A stretch of 64,000 nt of DNA. Origin: Capsulimonas corticalis (GTDB taxonomy: Bacteria > Armatimonadota > Armatimonadia > Armatimonadales > Capsulimonadaceae). Every line of letters starts with the position of its first letter. Position 1 is the first letter of the stretch. The stretch spans positions 5,022,001-5,086,000 of the forward strand of contig NZ_AP025739.1 of the NCBI RefSeq assembly GCF_003574315.2. Direction: 5' to 3'. This document shows, in pieces, positions 52,220 to 60,977 of the stretch. The notes below the pieces were generated by a model, which was not told where the DNA came from, ran no database searches, and saw only the letters and a program-made list of their open reading frames with translations. A program made the position numbers and the translations under genes.

Positions 52220-53160
52220 AACTTGCCTATCTGTTTCCTGGACAGGGCTCGCAGGCAGTCGGAATGGGCGCGGACCTTTACGCGCACTCCGCCGCCGCGC
52301 GCTCAGTCTTTGACGAAGCCGACGAGCTTCTCGGGACAAAGATCAGCACGATCTGTCTCTACGGTCCCGAAGAAACGCTGAAAGAAACGCTTTACACGCA
52401 GCCGGCCATCTTTGTCTGCTCCGTCGCCGCCCTGCGCGCTCTGGAAGAGCTGGGCGCGCCGAAGCCCGAAGCGACCGCCGGTCACTCGATCGGCGAGTAC
52501 GCGGCGTGCGTGGCCGCCGGAGCGTTCGACTTCGAGACCGGGCTGCACCTGGTCAATCGGCGCGCGCAGGAGATGCACCGCACTTCCATCGCGGCCGAAG
52601 GCGCGATGGCCGCCGTGCTGGGCATGGACCCTGAGGCGGTCGTGGCGGCGTGCCAGGCGGCGGAAGCCGAAGGCGCGGGCATTGTGGACGCCGCGAACTT
52701 TAATGGCGGCGGTCAAGTCGTGATTTCGGGCGAGCCGTCGGGCGTCGCGCGGGCATCGGAAATCGCCAGAGAGCGCGGCGCGAAGAAGATCGTGGAGCTC
52801 AAAGTCTCCGGAGCTTTCCATTCCCGGCTGATGACGCCAGCCGTGCACTCGATGGCGGTGGAGCTGGGGAAGGCGTCGATCTCGGATACGACCATTCCTA
52901 TCGTCGCGAATTTGACGGCGGAGTATGAAACGTCCGCGTCCGATATCCGAAGCAACTTGGCGGCCCAGATCGATCATTCAGTGCGCTGGGAGCAGTCCAT
53001 TCAGCGTCTGGCTGCGGATGGGTTCGATACGTTTGTCGAGGTTGGGCATGGAACGGTGCTGTCGAAGCTGATGAAGCGGCTCGCGCCGGACGCCGCGGCG
53101 CTGGCGTCGGGTACGATGGAGGAAGCGCGGGCTGTCGCCGCGCTCGGAGGGAACGCCTGA
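52216..53160 (+). CDS. fabD: Malonyl-CoA:ACP transacylase FabD
   Basis: 314 aa, TTG start at 52216 with GGAG 9 nt upstream. Active-site Ser in G-H-S-I-G-E-Y, P-G-Q-G-S-Q at the N-terminus, catalytic His in G-A-F-H-S-R. Loads malonate on ACP. Stop overlaps fabG ATG (TGATG). Confidence 0.97.
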   Translation: MKLAYLFPGQGSQAVGMGADLYAHSAAARSVFDEADELLGTKISTICLYGPEETLKETLYTQPAIFVCSVAALRALEELGAPKPEATAGHSIGEYAACVAAGAFDFETGLHLVNRRAQEMHRTSIAAEGAMAAVLGMDPEAVVAACQAAEAEGAGIVDAANFNGGGQVVISGEPSGVARASEIARERGAKKIVELKVSGAFHSRLMTPAVHSMAVELGKASISDTTIPIVANLTAEYETSASDIRSNLAAQIDHSVRWEQSIQRLAADGFDTFVEVGHGTVLSKLMKRLAPDAAALASGTMEEARAVAALGGNA

Positions 53161-53930
53161 TGGCTTTGGATCTGACGATGAGCCTGGAAGGGCGCAATGC
53201 GATCGTGACGGGCATGAGCAAGGGCGGCGGCGGCATCGGCCGCGCGATCGCGCTTGCTCTCGCGGAGCTGGGCGCTAATGTCGCGGTGACCGGCGGCTCG
53301 TCGGCGGCCGCCGCCGAGGCCGTGGCGGCCGAGATTGAGGCGCTGGGCCGCAAGGCGATCGCCGCGCAGTGCGACGTCTCGAACGCTTCCCAGGTGGAAA
53401 ATTTGATGTCACAGGTATTGACAACCTGGGGCAGTTTGGATATAGTAGTGAACAACGCCGGGGTGACGAAAGACGGCCTGGTCATGCGCATGTCCGAAGA
53501 GGACTGGGACCTGGTGCTTGATATCAACCTCAAGGGCGCTTTTTTGATGACCAAAGCGGCGCTGAAGCCCATGATGAAGCAGCGTTCGGGTAAGATCATC
53601 AATATCTCGTCGGTGATCGGTCTGATCGCAAACCCCGGACAGGCGAACTACTCGGCCTCCAAGGCCGGCTTGATCGGTTTCACGCGGACCGTGGCGAAGG
53701 AAGTCGCCACCCGCAATATTCAGATCAACGCCGTGGCCCCCGGCTTCATTGAGACGGCGATGACCGATGCGCTCAATGACGAGCAAAAGGCGAAGATCGT
53801 CAAAGAAATCCCGGCCGGTCGGCTGGGTTCCCCGGAAGACATCGCGGCGGCGGTGTCGTTCCTATCCTCCAGCCTTTCAAATTACATCACCGGTCAGGTT
53901 TTGACCGTGGATGGTGGGTTGGTGATCTAG
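53160..53930 (+). CDS. fabG: 3-oxoacyl-ACP reductase FabG
   Basis: A 256-aa SDR enzyme. Catalytic Ser in N-I-S-S-V-I, Tyr-x3-Lys in Y-S-A-S-K, and N-N-A-G in the fourth strand. The glycine-rich NADP loop reads T-G-M-S-K-G-G-G-G-I-G, about three residues longer than the usual T-G-x3-G-I-G. FabI-type enoyl reductases also have altered loops, but Y-S-A-S-K and the overall pattern are those of FabG. A consensus-like promoter lies inside the gene (53418-53446). Confidence 0.93.
   Translation: MALDLTMSLEGRNAIVTGMSKGGGGIGRAIALALAELGANVAVTGGSSAAAAEAVAAEIEALGRKAIAAQCDVSNASQVENLMSQVLTTWGSLDIVVNNAGVTKDGLVMRMSEEDWDLVLDINLKGAFLMTKAALKPMMKQRSGKIINISSVIGLIANPGQANYSASKAGLIGFTRTVAKEVATRNIQINAVAPGFIETAMTDALNDEQKAKIVKEIPAGRLGSPEDIAAAVSFLSSSLSNYITGQVLTVDGGLVI
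53418..53446 (+). promoter_or_regulatory. Possible internal promoter in fabG, toward acpP
   Basis: TTGACA (53418-53423), 17-nt spacer, TATAGT (53441-53446), within the coding sequence ~565 bp before acpP. It could give acpP extra transcription. Confidence 0.5.
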
Positions 53931-54010
53931 ACGGTAAACTCAATCAGTCCGCGATTCAAGCGCATTTGCGCGCGGCGCGAAATGATCATTGTTATTAAGG
54001 AGACGACGGC

Positions 54011-54244
54011 ATGTCAACGTTCGAACGTGTGAAGAAGGTAGTTGTGGAGCAGCTGGATGTGGCTGAGGACGAAGTGACCCCGCAGGCGTCGTTTATCGAC
54101 GATCTGGGCGCGGACTCCCTCGACGTCGTCGAGCTGGTCATGGGGCTGGAAGAAGAGTTCGACGTGAACATTCCGGATGAAGACGCCGAGAAGATCACGA
54201 CGGTGCAGGAAGCGGTCGATTACATCGACGAAAAGTCCAAGTAA
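54011..54244 (+). CDS. acpP: Acyl carrier protein
   Basis: A 77-aa acidic protein with the phosphopantetheine-accepting Ser in [16 protein letters not shown] precedes ATG 54011. Between fabG and fabF as usual, and closed by its own terminator, consistent with high expression. Confidence 0.98.
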   Translation: MSTFERVKKVVVEQLDVAEDEVTPQASFIDDLGADSLDVVELVMGLEEEFDVNIPDEDAEKITTVQEAVDYIDEKSK

Positions 54245-54257
54245 TCATTCGCAGTCC

Positions 54258-54293
54258 GGTCCGCCTGTTACACCGGGCGGACCTTTGTTTTAT
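54258..54293 (+). terminator. Terminator after acpP
   Basis: GGTCCGCC (54258-54265) pairs with GGCGGACC (54276-54283), followed by TTTGTTTTATT. fabF beyond it needs read-through or a separate start. Confidence 0.8.
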
Positions 54294-54332
54294 TGGATTT
54301 AGCAAGAGCGCCGATTGGGCGCAGGGTGGGGC

Positions 54333-55580
54333 ATGGGTAACGAAAGACGCGTCGTCATCACCGGTCTGGGAGCGATTACTCCTCTTGGCATCGGCGTCGA
54401 CGAATATTGGACCGGTTTGCTTGAGGGCCGCAGCGGCGTTGGCCCCGTCGAAGGCTTTGACTGCTCCGAGATCGGCACGCGCATCGCCGCGCAGGTCAAA
54501 GGGTTTGTCCCGGAAGATTACATCGATCGCAAGGAAGCGAAGCGGATGGACCGCTTCGCTCAGTTCGCCATGGCGGCGTCCCGAATGGCGCTCGATGATT
54601 CGGGTCTCAAAATCGACGATTCGAACCGGGAGCGCTATGGAACGTTCATCGGCAGCGGCATCGGCGGGATTGCGACGCTGGAGGAACAGCATCGCCGTCT
54701 GATCGAAGGCGGAATGGGACGGGTAAGCCCGTTCTTCATCCCCATGATGATCGCGAACATGGCGACCGGGCAGGTCGCCCGCGCGCTGGGCCTGCAAGGG
54801 CCGAGCGAAACGGCGGTGACCGCCTGCGCCACGTCCACCAACTCGATTGGCGACGCCTATGAAGTGATCCTGCGCGGCGACGCCGACGGCGCCGTCGCCG
54901 GGGGCAGCGAAGCGGCGGTCACCCCAATCTCCATGGCCGGCTTCTCGAACATGCGCGCCATGTCTCGCCGCAACGACGACGCCGCGCACGCCTCCCGTCC
55001 CTTCGACGTCGGCCGCGACGGCTTTGTTCTGGGCGAAGGCTGCGGAGTCATCGTCCTGGAAGAGATGGAAACGGCCGTGGCCCGAGGGGCGCGCATCTAC
55101 GGCGAGATCCTTGGCTACGGCATGAGCAACGATGCTTACGACATGGTGAACCCCGCTCCGGAAGGCGCCGGCGGCGCGCGGGCGATGGCGGCGGCGATCA
55201 AGCGCGCCAAAATCTCCCTTTCGGAGGTCGGCTACATCAACGCGCACGGCACGAGCACGCCTGTCGGTGATGTCCTGGAAGTCCAGGGGATCAAGACGGT
55301 CTTTGGCGAACACGCCTACAAGATGGCGGTCTCGTCGACAAAGTCGATGACCGGGCACCTTCTCGGCGCCGCCGGCGCCATCGAAGCCATCGCCACCACG
55401 CTCGCGCTGCACCACGGCGTTCTGCCGCCGACGATGAACCTGGAAACGCCCGACGCCGGTTGCGACCTGGACTTCGTCCCGGGCGCCGCGCGCAAGCAGC
55501 AGGTGGAGGTCGCGATGTCGAACTCCTTCGGCTTCGGCGGACATAACGCGACCATTGTATTGCGCCGCTGGCAAGGTTAA
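54333..55580 (+). CDS. fabF: 3-oxoacyl-ACP synthase II FabF
   Basis: A 415-aa elongating synthase; ATG 54333 follows AGGGTGGGG. Triad: Cys in T-A-C-A-T-S-T-N, His in N-A-H-G-T-S-T-P, His in M-T-G-H-L-L-G-A-A-G. C-terminal S-N-S-F-G-F-G-G-H-N. Elongates acyl-ACP. Last gene of the fatty-acid block. Confidence 0.97.
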   Translation: MGNERRVVITGLGAITPLGIGVDEYWTGLLEGRSGVGPVEGFDCSEIGTRIAAQVKGFVPEDYIDRKEAKRMDRFAQFAMAASRMALDDSGLKIDDSNRERYGTFIGSGIGGIATLEEQHRRLIEGGMGRVSPFFIPMMIANMATGQVARALGLQGPSETAVTACATSTNSIGDAYEVILRGDADGAVAGGSEAAVTPISMAGFSNMRAMSRRNDDAAHASRPFDVGRDGFVLGEGCGVIVLEEMETAVARGARIYGEILGYGMSNDAYDMVNPAPEGAGGARAMAAAIKRAKISLSEVGYINAHGTSTPVGDVLEVQGIKTVFGEHAYKMAVSSTKSMTGHLLGAAGAIEAIATTLALHHGVLPPTMNLETPDAGCDLDFVPGAARKQQVEVAMSNSFGFGGHNATIVLRRWQG

Positions 55581-55586
55581 CGCGCC

Positions 55587-56045
55587 ATGCCGCCCGATCA
55601 CCGCGACCTTCTGCGCCAAACGGCGGAGAAGGTCGATACGGGAACCGAAGCTTCCGAGACGTCCCGCGCCTTCGTGGTGTTTAATACGACGCGCGCGCCT
55701 TTGACCGGAACGGCTGTCTTTCACGCCGAGATGTCCTGGCCGCGCGGCGCGGACCTTCCGCCCATCGCCGTGACCGAAATGGCTGGCCGGCCGGTCCCAC
55801 GCGTTGTCGGCGACGTGTTAAGAAGTGAAGATGAGCGGGGGCGTCCGGACCGTGAACGGATTGCCTTCGATATTCGTTTCGCCGTGACGGATGTTCCGGC
55901 TAACGGCTGGAAAACTTACCTCGCGTGGTTTACCGAAGATCCGGCGCCGCCGAATGCGGCGGACCTTCCCGAGGCCGAAACGGGGCTGATCGCAATCGAA
56001 ACGACGCGCCATGGCGGCGATTTCCCGGCGAGCGGAACTTTTTGA
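55587..56045 (+). pseudogene. Alpha-mannosidase-like (GH38) C-terminal fragment
   Basis: A 152-aa ORF 6 nt after fabF with no good ribosome-binding site. It reads like the region just after the catalytic domain of GH38 mannosidases: a start like L-L-R-Q-T-A-E-K-V-D-T-G, then F-V-V-F-N-T-T (compare the family's V-V-F-N-P-L-S), a polar loop R-P-V-P-R-V-V, and V-P-A-N-G-W-K-T-Y-L-A-W (compare V-P-x-x-G-Y-x-T-Y). The catalytic part and the rest of the C-terminus are absent. Either a decayed remnant or a small beta-sandwich protein of unrelated function. Confidence 0.45.
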
Positions 56046-56070
56046 CTTCCGCTGGACCGTATGTTATACT
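56042..56070 (+). promoter_or_regulatory. Strong promoter for small ORF, predicted leaderless
   Basis: TTGACT (56042-56047), 17-nt spacer, TATACT (56065-56070), then 6 nt to ATG 56077. Confidence 0.75.
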
Positions 56071-56076
56071 GATTTG

Positions 56077-56406
56077 ATGTTCCAGCAAACGCTTGTTCAA
56101 CTCCAGATTTTGCTCACGATGGCGCCGGGATTGGCCATATGGCTCCTGGTCACGCCATCGGCGCAGCCGTTCCTGGTGCAGGCGCTCAGCGCCGGCTCCG
56201 GGCAGGTCATCTGTCTGACGCAGCCGATGGCGCTGCACCGCGAGGGACGCGGATACACGGTCGCGCATGGCAGTGAACGAAGCCGGGTGGCGACGCCTCT
56301 CATATGCGCGACCCCCGTGTGTCTACAGACGATGGCCGCCCTGGCCGGATCCGTCTGTTCCGTCACTCGCTCCATCTCTTTTCCCCAAGCCGCCCGCGCT
56401 CCTTAA
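56077..56406 (+). CDS. Small putative membrane protein, unknown
   Basis: 109 aa starting at the ATG that a near-consensus promoter places at the transcription start. The N-terminal ~35 residues are hydrophobic (L-Q-I-L-L-T-M-A-P-G-L-A-I-W-L-L-V) and could span the membrane. The rest is mixed, with several Cys (V-I-C-L-T, L-I-C-A-T-P-V-C-L). No family recognised. The promoter is the main reason to believe in it; coding character is moderate. It lies 124 nt before secA and could instead be the secA leader region. Confidence 0.4.
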   Translation: MFQQTLVQLQILLTMAPGLAIWLLVTPSAQPFLVQALSAGSGQVICLTQPMALHREGRGYTVAHGSERSRVATPLICATPVCLQTMAALAGSVCSVTRSISFPQAARAP

Positions 56407-56530
56407 CTCGGGCTTCCTGTTTCGCCGCTCTTATTCCATTCACAATCAATTTTGAGATCGTTGTTCGTTTTACGACTCCGCCTGCCAGGGATGTGCAGGC
56501 GCGCGTCCGCTTGTCCGAAAGGGATTGACC

Positions 56531-59509
56531 ATGCAGTTTTTACGCAAATTTTTTGACACCAATGAACGGGATGTCGATAAGTATCGCAAAGTCGTCGAGA
56601 AGATCAACGCGATGGAGCCCCAGATGCAGAAGCTCTCCGACGAGGAGCTGGGCGCCAAGACCGTCGAGTTCAAAGAGCGCATCCAGAAGGTCTTCGACGC
56701 CGAGTGCAAAAAGCGCGGCAAGGAGTGGCTGGAGCTGGACCGCGTCGAGAAGCGCGCCATCGGCGACCTCGCCCTCGATCCGCTGCTGCCGGAAGCCTTC
56801 GCCGTTTGCCGCGAGGCCGGCAAGCGCAGCCTGAACATGCGCCCCTTCGACGTACAGTTGATCGGCGCCATGGTCCTTCATGACGGACGCATCGCGGAGA
56901 TGAAGACCGGTGAAGGCAAAACCCTCACCGCGACGCTGGCGATCTACCTGAACGCGCTCACCGGGCACGGCGTCCACCTGATCACCACCAACGACTATCT
57001 GAGCAAAGTCGGCGCCGTGGCGATGGGCCCGCTGTATCACTTCCTGGGGCTGTCGGTCGGCATCATCCAGGGCCAGAGCCCGGAGACGGGCGATGTCGGC
57101 GGTACATATATCTACGATCCCGAATATCGCCATCCGGATCCCCGCTACGACTACGCCCGTCCCGCCGCCTCGCGGCGCGAGGCTTACGTCTGCGACATCA
57201 CCTACGGCACCAACAACGAATATGGCTTCGACTACCTGCGCGACAACCTGGCCGGTCCGGCGCAGGAGCTCAACCAGCCGGAGCTGATGTTCGCCATTGT
57301 CGACGAAGTCGACTCGATCCTGATCGACGAAGCGCGTACGCCGCTCATCATTTCGGGACAGGCCGAGGCGTCCTCCGATCTCTATGTGAAGATGGACCGC
57401 ATCGTGCGCCAGCTCAAGCCGGAGCGCGACTACACGGTGGAAGAGAAGCACAAGTCCGCCGTTTTCACGGATGACGGCCTGCGCCGCGTCGAGCTCGCGC
57501 TGGGCGTCACGAACCTCTCCGACGCCGAGCACATCAACTTGATGCAGCACGCGAACTCGTCGCTCAAGGCCCACGCCGTTTACAAGCGCGATATCGATTA
57601 CCTTGTGAAGGATAACGAAAAGGGCAAGCGCGAAGTCGTCATCATCGACGAGTTCACCGGACGCCTGATGTTCGGACGCCGCTGGGGCGACGGTCTGCAC
57701 CAGGCGGTCGAAGCGAAGGAAGGCGTCAAGATCGAGAACGAGAACCGAACGCTCGCCACGATCACCTTCCAGAACCTGTTCCGCCTGTATCCCAAGCTGG
57801 GAGGCATGACCGGAACCGCGAAGACCGAAGAGGATGAGTTCCGCAAGATCTATGCCCTCGACGTCGTTTCCGTCCCAACCAACAAGCCGATGGTCCGCAA
57901 AGACAACCCGGACATCATCTTCAAGTCGGAAGAAGCGAAGCTGCGCGGGATCGCTCGTGAGATCCTGACGATCCATTCGCGCCACCAGCCGGTGCTGGTC
58001 GGAACCCGATCCGTCGAAATGTCCGAGCGCGTGTCGGACCGTCTGCGCTACGATCGCCTGAGCATGCTCGCTCTCGTGGATATCCTGCGCGATAAGCTGG
58101 AAAACGCCAAGGGCCTGGACAAGACGAAGTACGGCGAGTTCAGCACTCTGCTTAACCAGAAGCTGACCACACTGACGCCGGGCAAGCTCTCCGAAGTGAT
58201 CAAGCACTTCGAGATTCCCGCGAGCGCCACCGATCCCGCGAACCTCGCGGCCCTCGCCAAGCTTCTGGGCGTAGCGGATGAGTTCAAGCCGGTGCTGGAA
58301 TCGTCCCTGACCCAGGGCATCCCGCATAATATCTTGAACGCGAAGTCGCATGAAAAAGAAGCGAAGATGATCTCGGAGGCGGGACGCAAAGGATCCGTCA
58401 CCATCGCCACCAACATGGCGGGACGCGGCGTCGACATCCTGCTCGGCGGCTCGATCGTTCCCGATGACGACGACAGCGGCGACGACTATGAGTACCGCCG
58501 TGGCGGCCCGTCGGTAGTCGGCCTTACTCCGGTCGGCGAGCGCGGCAGCGCCGAGCATCAGGCGGAGGCCGACGAAGTGCGCAGCCTGGGCGGCCTCTAC
58601 ATCGTCGGCAGCGAACGCCATGAATCGCGGCGTATCGACAACCAGCTTCGCGGCCGCGCCGGCCGCCAGGGCGACCCGGGCGCATCGCGCTTCTTCGTCT
58701 CTCTGGAGGACGAACTGTGGCGCTTGTTTGGCGACAAGGCCAATTCGCCCATGCTCTCCGGCTGGGCGGAGGATCAGGCGATCGACGCGCGGCTGCTTTC
58801 TGCGATGATCGAGCGAGCGCAGAAGAAGGTCGAACAGCACTACTTCGATCAGCGCAAGCACACGCTGGATTACGACGATGTCATGAACGTCCAGCGCGAA
58901 AAGATCTACGGCGAGCGCCGCCTGATCATGCAGGGCGCAAGCCTGCGCGACACGATCCTGGGCTTCCTGATCGAGAATGTCAGCCAGAGCGTCGATATGT
59001 ACGCCGCCGCGTCCACGCCGAAGGACGAATGGGATCTGGACGGCCTGTTCACGCATCTCAACACGATCTTCCCGCTGGACGAGTACGCGGATCGCACGGA
59101 CCTGAACAACAAGGGATACGACGAGCTTCAGGAGTTCCTCGCCGACACCGCGCAGACGGCCTATGTGGACAAGGAAGAAGCGCTCAAGACCGCCATGGGC
59201 GAGGAAGAGGGCGAAAAGCAGCTGCGCGACTTGGAGCGCGGCCTGATGCTGCAAGCGCTGGACCGCCACTGGATGGACCATCTGAGCGGCATGGACTATC
59301 TGCGCGAAGGCATCGGCTGGCGCGGATACGCCGGCATCGATCCGCTGGTCCTCTACAAAAAGGAAGCCTACGATATGTTCCAGCAAATGCTGGCGTCCAT
59401 GCAGGAGGAAGTCGTGACCGTGCTCTTCCGAATGTTGGAGAATGTCGGCGGTGAAGAAGAGGGCGAAGAGGAAGAAGAAGAGATGGTGATCGAGTCTTTG
59501 CCGGTGTAA
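56531..59509 (+). CDS. secA: Preprotein translocase ATPase SecA, with insertion
   Basis: About 992 aa from ATG 56531 (AAGGGA upstream). Walker A M-K-T-G-E-G-K-T, V-D-E-V-D-S-I-L-I-D-E-A-R-T-P motif, and Q-L-R-G-R-A-G-R-Q-G-D-P-G in NBD2. Between S-V-E-M-S-E-R-V-S-D-R-L and G-I-P-H-N-I-L-N-A-K there is an extra ~85 residues (about 503-590) where most SecA proteins have a short linker. The C-terminal zinc motif that binds SecB is replaced by a Glu-rich tail (E-E-E-E-E-E-M-V-I-E). Drives Sec-dependent export. Confidence 0.97.
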   Translation: MQFLRKFFDTNERDVDKYRKVVEKINAMEPQMQKLSDEELGAKTVEFKERIQKVFDAECKKRGKEWLELDRVEKRAIGDLALDPLLPEAFAVCREAGKRSLNMRPFDVQLIGAMVLHDGRIAEMKTGEGKTLTATLAIYLNALTGHGVHLITTNDYLSKVGAVAMGPLYHFLGLSVGIIQGQSPETGDVGGTYIYDPEYRHPDPRYDYARPAASRREAYVCDITYGTNNEYGFDYLRDNLAGPAQELNQPELMFAIVDEVDSILIDEARTPLIISGQAEASSDLYVKMDRIVRQLKPERDYTVEEKHKSAVFTDDGLRRVELALGVTNLSDAEHINLMQHANSSLKAHAVYKRDIDYLVKDNEKGKREVVIIDEFTGRLMFGRRWGDGLHQAVEAKEGVKIENENRTLATITFQNLFRLYPKLGGMTGTAKTEEDEFRKIYALDVVSVPTNKPMVRKDNPDIIFKSEEAKLRGIAREILTIHSRHQPVLVGTRSVEMSERVSDRLRYDRLSMLALVDILRDKLENAKGLDKTKYGEFSTLLNQKLTTLTPGKLSEVIKHFEIPASATDPANLAALAKLLGVADEFKPVLESSLTQGIPHNILNAKSHEKEAKMISEAGRKGSVTIATNMAGRGVDILLGGSIVPDDDDSGDDYEYRRGGPSVVGLTPVGERGSAEHQAEADEVRSLGGLYIVGSERHESRRIDNQLRGRAGRQGDPGASRFFVSLEDELWRLFGDKANSPMLSGWAEDQAIDARLLSAMIERAQKKVEQHYFDQRKHTLDYDDVMNVQREKIYGERRLIMQGASLRDTILGFLIENVSQSVDMYAAASTPKDEWDLDGLFTHLNTIFPLDEYADRTDLNNKGYDELQEFLADTAQTAYVDKEEALKTAMGEEEGEKQLRDLERGLMLQALDRHWMDHLSGMDYLREGIGWRGYAGIDPLVLYKKEAYDMFQQMLASMQEEVVTVLFRMLENVGGEEEGEEEEEEMVIESLPV

Positions 59510-59540
59510 GGGATCTATCCCCGCGCTTCGGCCGACCCCT

Positions 59541-59773
59541 CCGGGGCAAACCCACCCCGGCCATCGGCCGACCTTTCCGGGGCAAACCCACCCCGGCGCT
59601 TCGCGCCACCCCTCCCGCCGACGGGAAGGGTTAGTCGGATTGCCTCTGACGAAAACTGCTTGCGATAACACGTTCTGAAATAACCCTTCCCGTCGGCGGG
59701 AGGGGTGGCGCGAAGCGCCGGGGTGGGTTTGCCCCGGAGAGGTCGGCCGAAGGCCGGGGGTGGGTTTGCAGGG
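59541..59773. repeat. Dispersed palindromic repeat, copy 2 (long inverted repeat)
   Basis: Fills most of the 337-bp secA-pilT gap. The inner arms, 59577-59633 and 59681-59737, are 57-bp perfect inverted repeats with a 47-nt loop; with a few mismatches the arms extend to about 59541 and 59773. The loop and inner arm match copy 1 (33809-34012) in reverse complement, including TTATTTCAGA, GTGTTATCGC and AGAGGCAATC. Non-coding; it would form a very stable cruciform or RNA hairpin. Confidence 0.9.
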
Positions 59774-59781
59774 ATATAAAC

Positions 59782-59824
59782 AAAATTCGCCTGCGATCAG
59801 AAAAACTGATCGCAGGCGCATTTT
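59782..59824. terminator. Bidirectional terminator between secA and pilT
   Basis: 19-bp arms with one mismatch (59782-59800 and 59806-59824), loop AAAAA, and TTTTG/TTTT runs on both strands. Serves the convergent secA and pilT genes. Confidence 0.85.
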
Positions 59825-59846
59825 GTTTTATGGACAAGGACAGATC

Positions 59847-60911
59847 TTACGCGGGGCGCCGCACCATCTGTTTCATTTCGGTAACGTTGCCCGCGTACGA
59901 AATTGCTTCTTCCTCGGAGATCAATCCCGCGCGGAAGTACTTCAGCAGACACTGGTTCATGGTCTGCATTCCCCAGAAGTTACCCTCGGCGATGGCGCCG
60001 TAGAGCTGGGAGGCGCGGCCTTCTTCGATCAGCTTGATGATCGTCGGGGTGGCGATCATCGTTTCGACGGCGCCGACGCGGCCCGTGCCGTCGGCGCGGG
60101 GGACGAGCTTTTGCGAGATAACGCCCTTCAGCGAGCCGGAGAGACGCAGACAGAGCATGTCGCGGTCCTGAGGGGGGTACATGTTGATGATACGGTCCAG
60201 GGTCTCCGCCGCCGATGCGGTGTGCAGGGTGGAGAAGACGAGGTGACCGGTTTCCGCCGCCGCCAGCGCGACGTTCATCGTTTCGATGTCGCGCATTTCT
60301 CCAATCAGCAGGATGTCCGGGTTCTGACGCAAACTGTACTTAAGCGCGTCGTGGAACGAGTCCGTGTCCAAACCGACTTCACGCTGGGAGACAATCGACA
60401 TTTTGTCCGGGTGGACGAACTCGATCGGGTCCTCGACCGTGATGATGTTCGTGCGCCGCGTCGAGTTGATCAGGTCGATCATGGCCGCCTGAGTTGTGGA
60501 TTTGCCAGAACCGGTCGGTCCCGTGACGAGGATCAGGCCCTGGCGGTTTTTTGTCGTGTCGCCGATGACCGACGGCATTCCGAGCTGCTCCAGGGAGAAG
60601 ATCTTGAGCGGGATCAATCGGCAGACAAGACCCATGGTGCCGCGCTGCTGGTAGACGTTGCAGCGGATGCGGCAGACGCCTTCCACTTCAAACGCCAGGT
60701 CGAGCTCATGGCGGTGCTCAAAGCGGCCAATCTGCTCGTGGGTCATGACGCTGTAGGCGAGCGTCCGCGTTTCCTCCGCGGTCAGCGGCGGCTCGTCCAG
60801 GGGCTGGATTCGCCCGCTGATGCGCATCGCCGGCGGGCTGTTGGCTTTGATGAAAAGGTCCGACGCTTTCTTTTGCGCGGACAATCTGATCAGGTCGTAA
60901 AGATCGTGCAT
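59847..60911 (-). CDS. pilT: Type IV pilus retraction ATPase, PilT family
   Basis: 354 aa. Walker A G-P-T-G-S-G-K-S-T, Asp box I-T-V-E-D-P-I-E-F, Walker B I-L-I-G-E-M-R-D, His box T-G-H-L-V-F-S-T-L-H-T. The C-terminal A-I-R-N-L-I-R-E helix of true PilT reads T-I-I-K-L-I-E-E-G-R-A, so it may be a PilT paralogue (PilT2/PilU-like). AAGGA precedes ATG 60911. No pilin or pilB is in the window. Confidence 0.92.
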   Translation of the reverse strand: MHDLYDLIRLSAQKKASDLFIKANSPPAMRISGRIQPLDEPPLTAEETRTLAYSVMTHEQIGRFEHRHELDLAFEVEGVCRIRCNVYQQRGTMGLVCRLIPLKIFSLEQLGMPSVIGDTTKNRQGLILVTGPTGSGKSTTQAAMIDLINSTRRTNIITVEDPIEFVHPDKMSIVSQREVGLDTDSFHDALKYSLRQNPDILLIGEMRDIETMNVALAAAETGHLVFSTLHTASAAETLDRIINMYPPQDRDMLCLRLSGSLKGVISQKLVPRADGTGRVGAVETMIATPTIIKLIEEGRASQLYGAIAEGNFWGMQTMNQCLLKYFRAGLISEEEAISYAGNVTEMKQMVRRPA

Positions 60912-60977
60912 CCTCAGGTCCTTATAATTACAAATTCGTTTGTGCGGCGCGATCCGGCACAGCGTTGCGCTCTGAAT

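Noticed and set aside
56540-59821. Very long open frame on the minus strand opposite secA
   Set aside because: It mirrors secA codon structure (high GC third positions keep the antisense frame open), has no recognisable domain and would run through the palindromic repeat.
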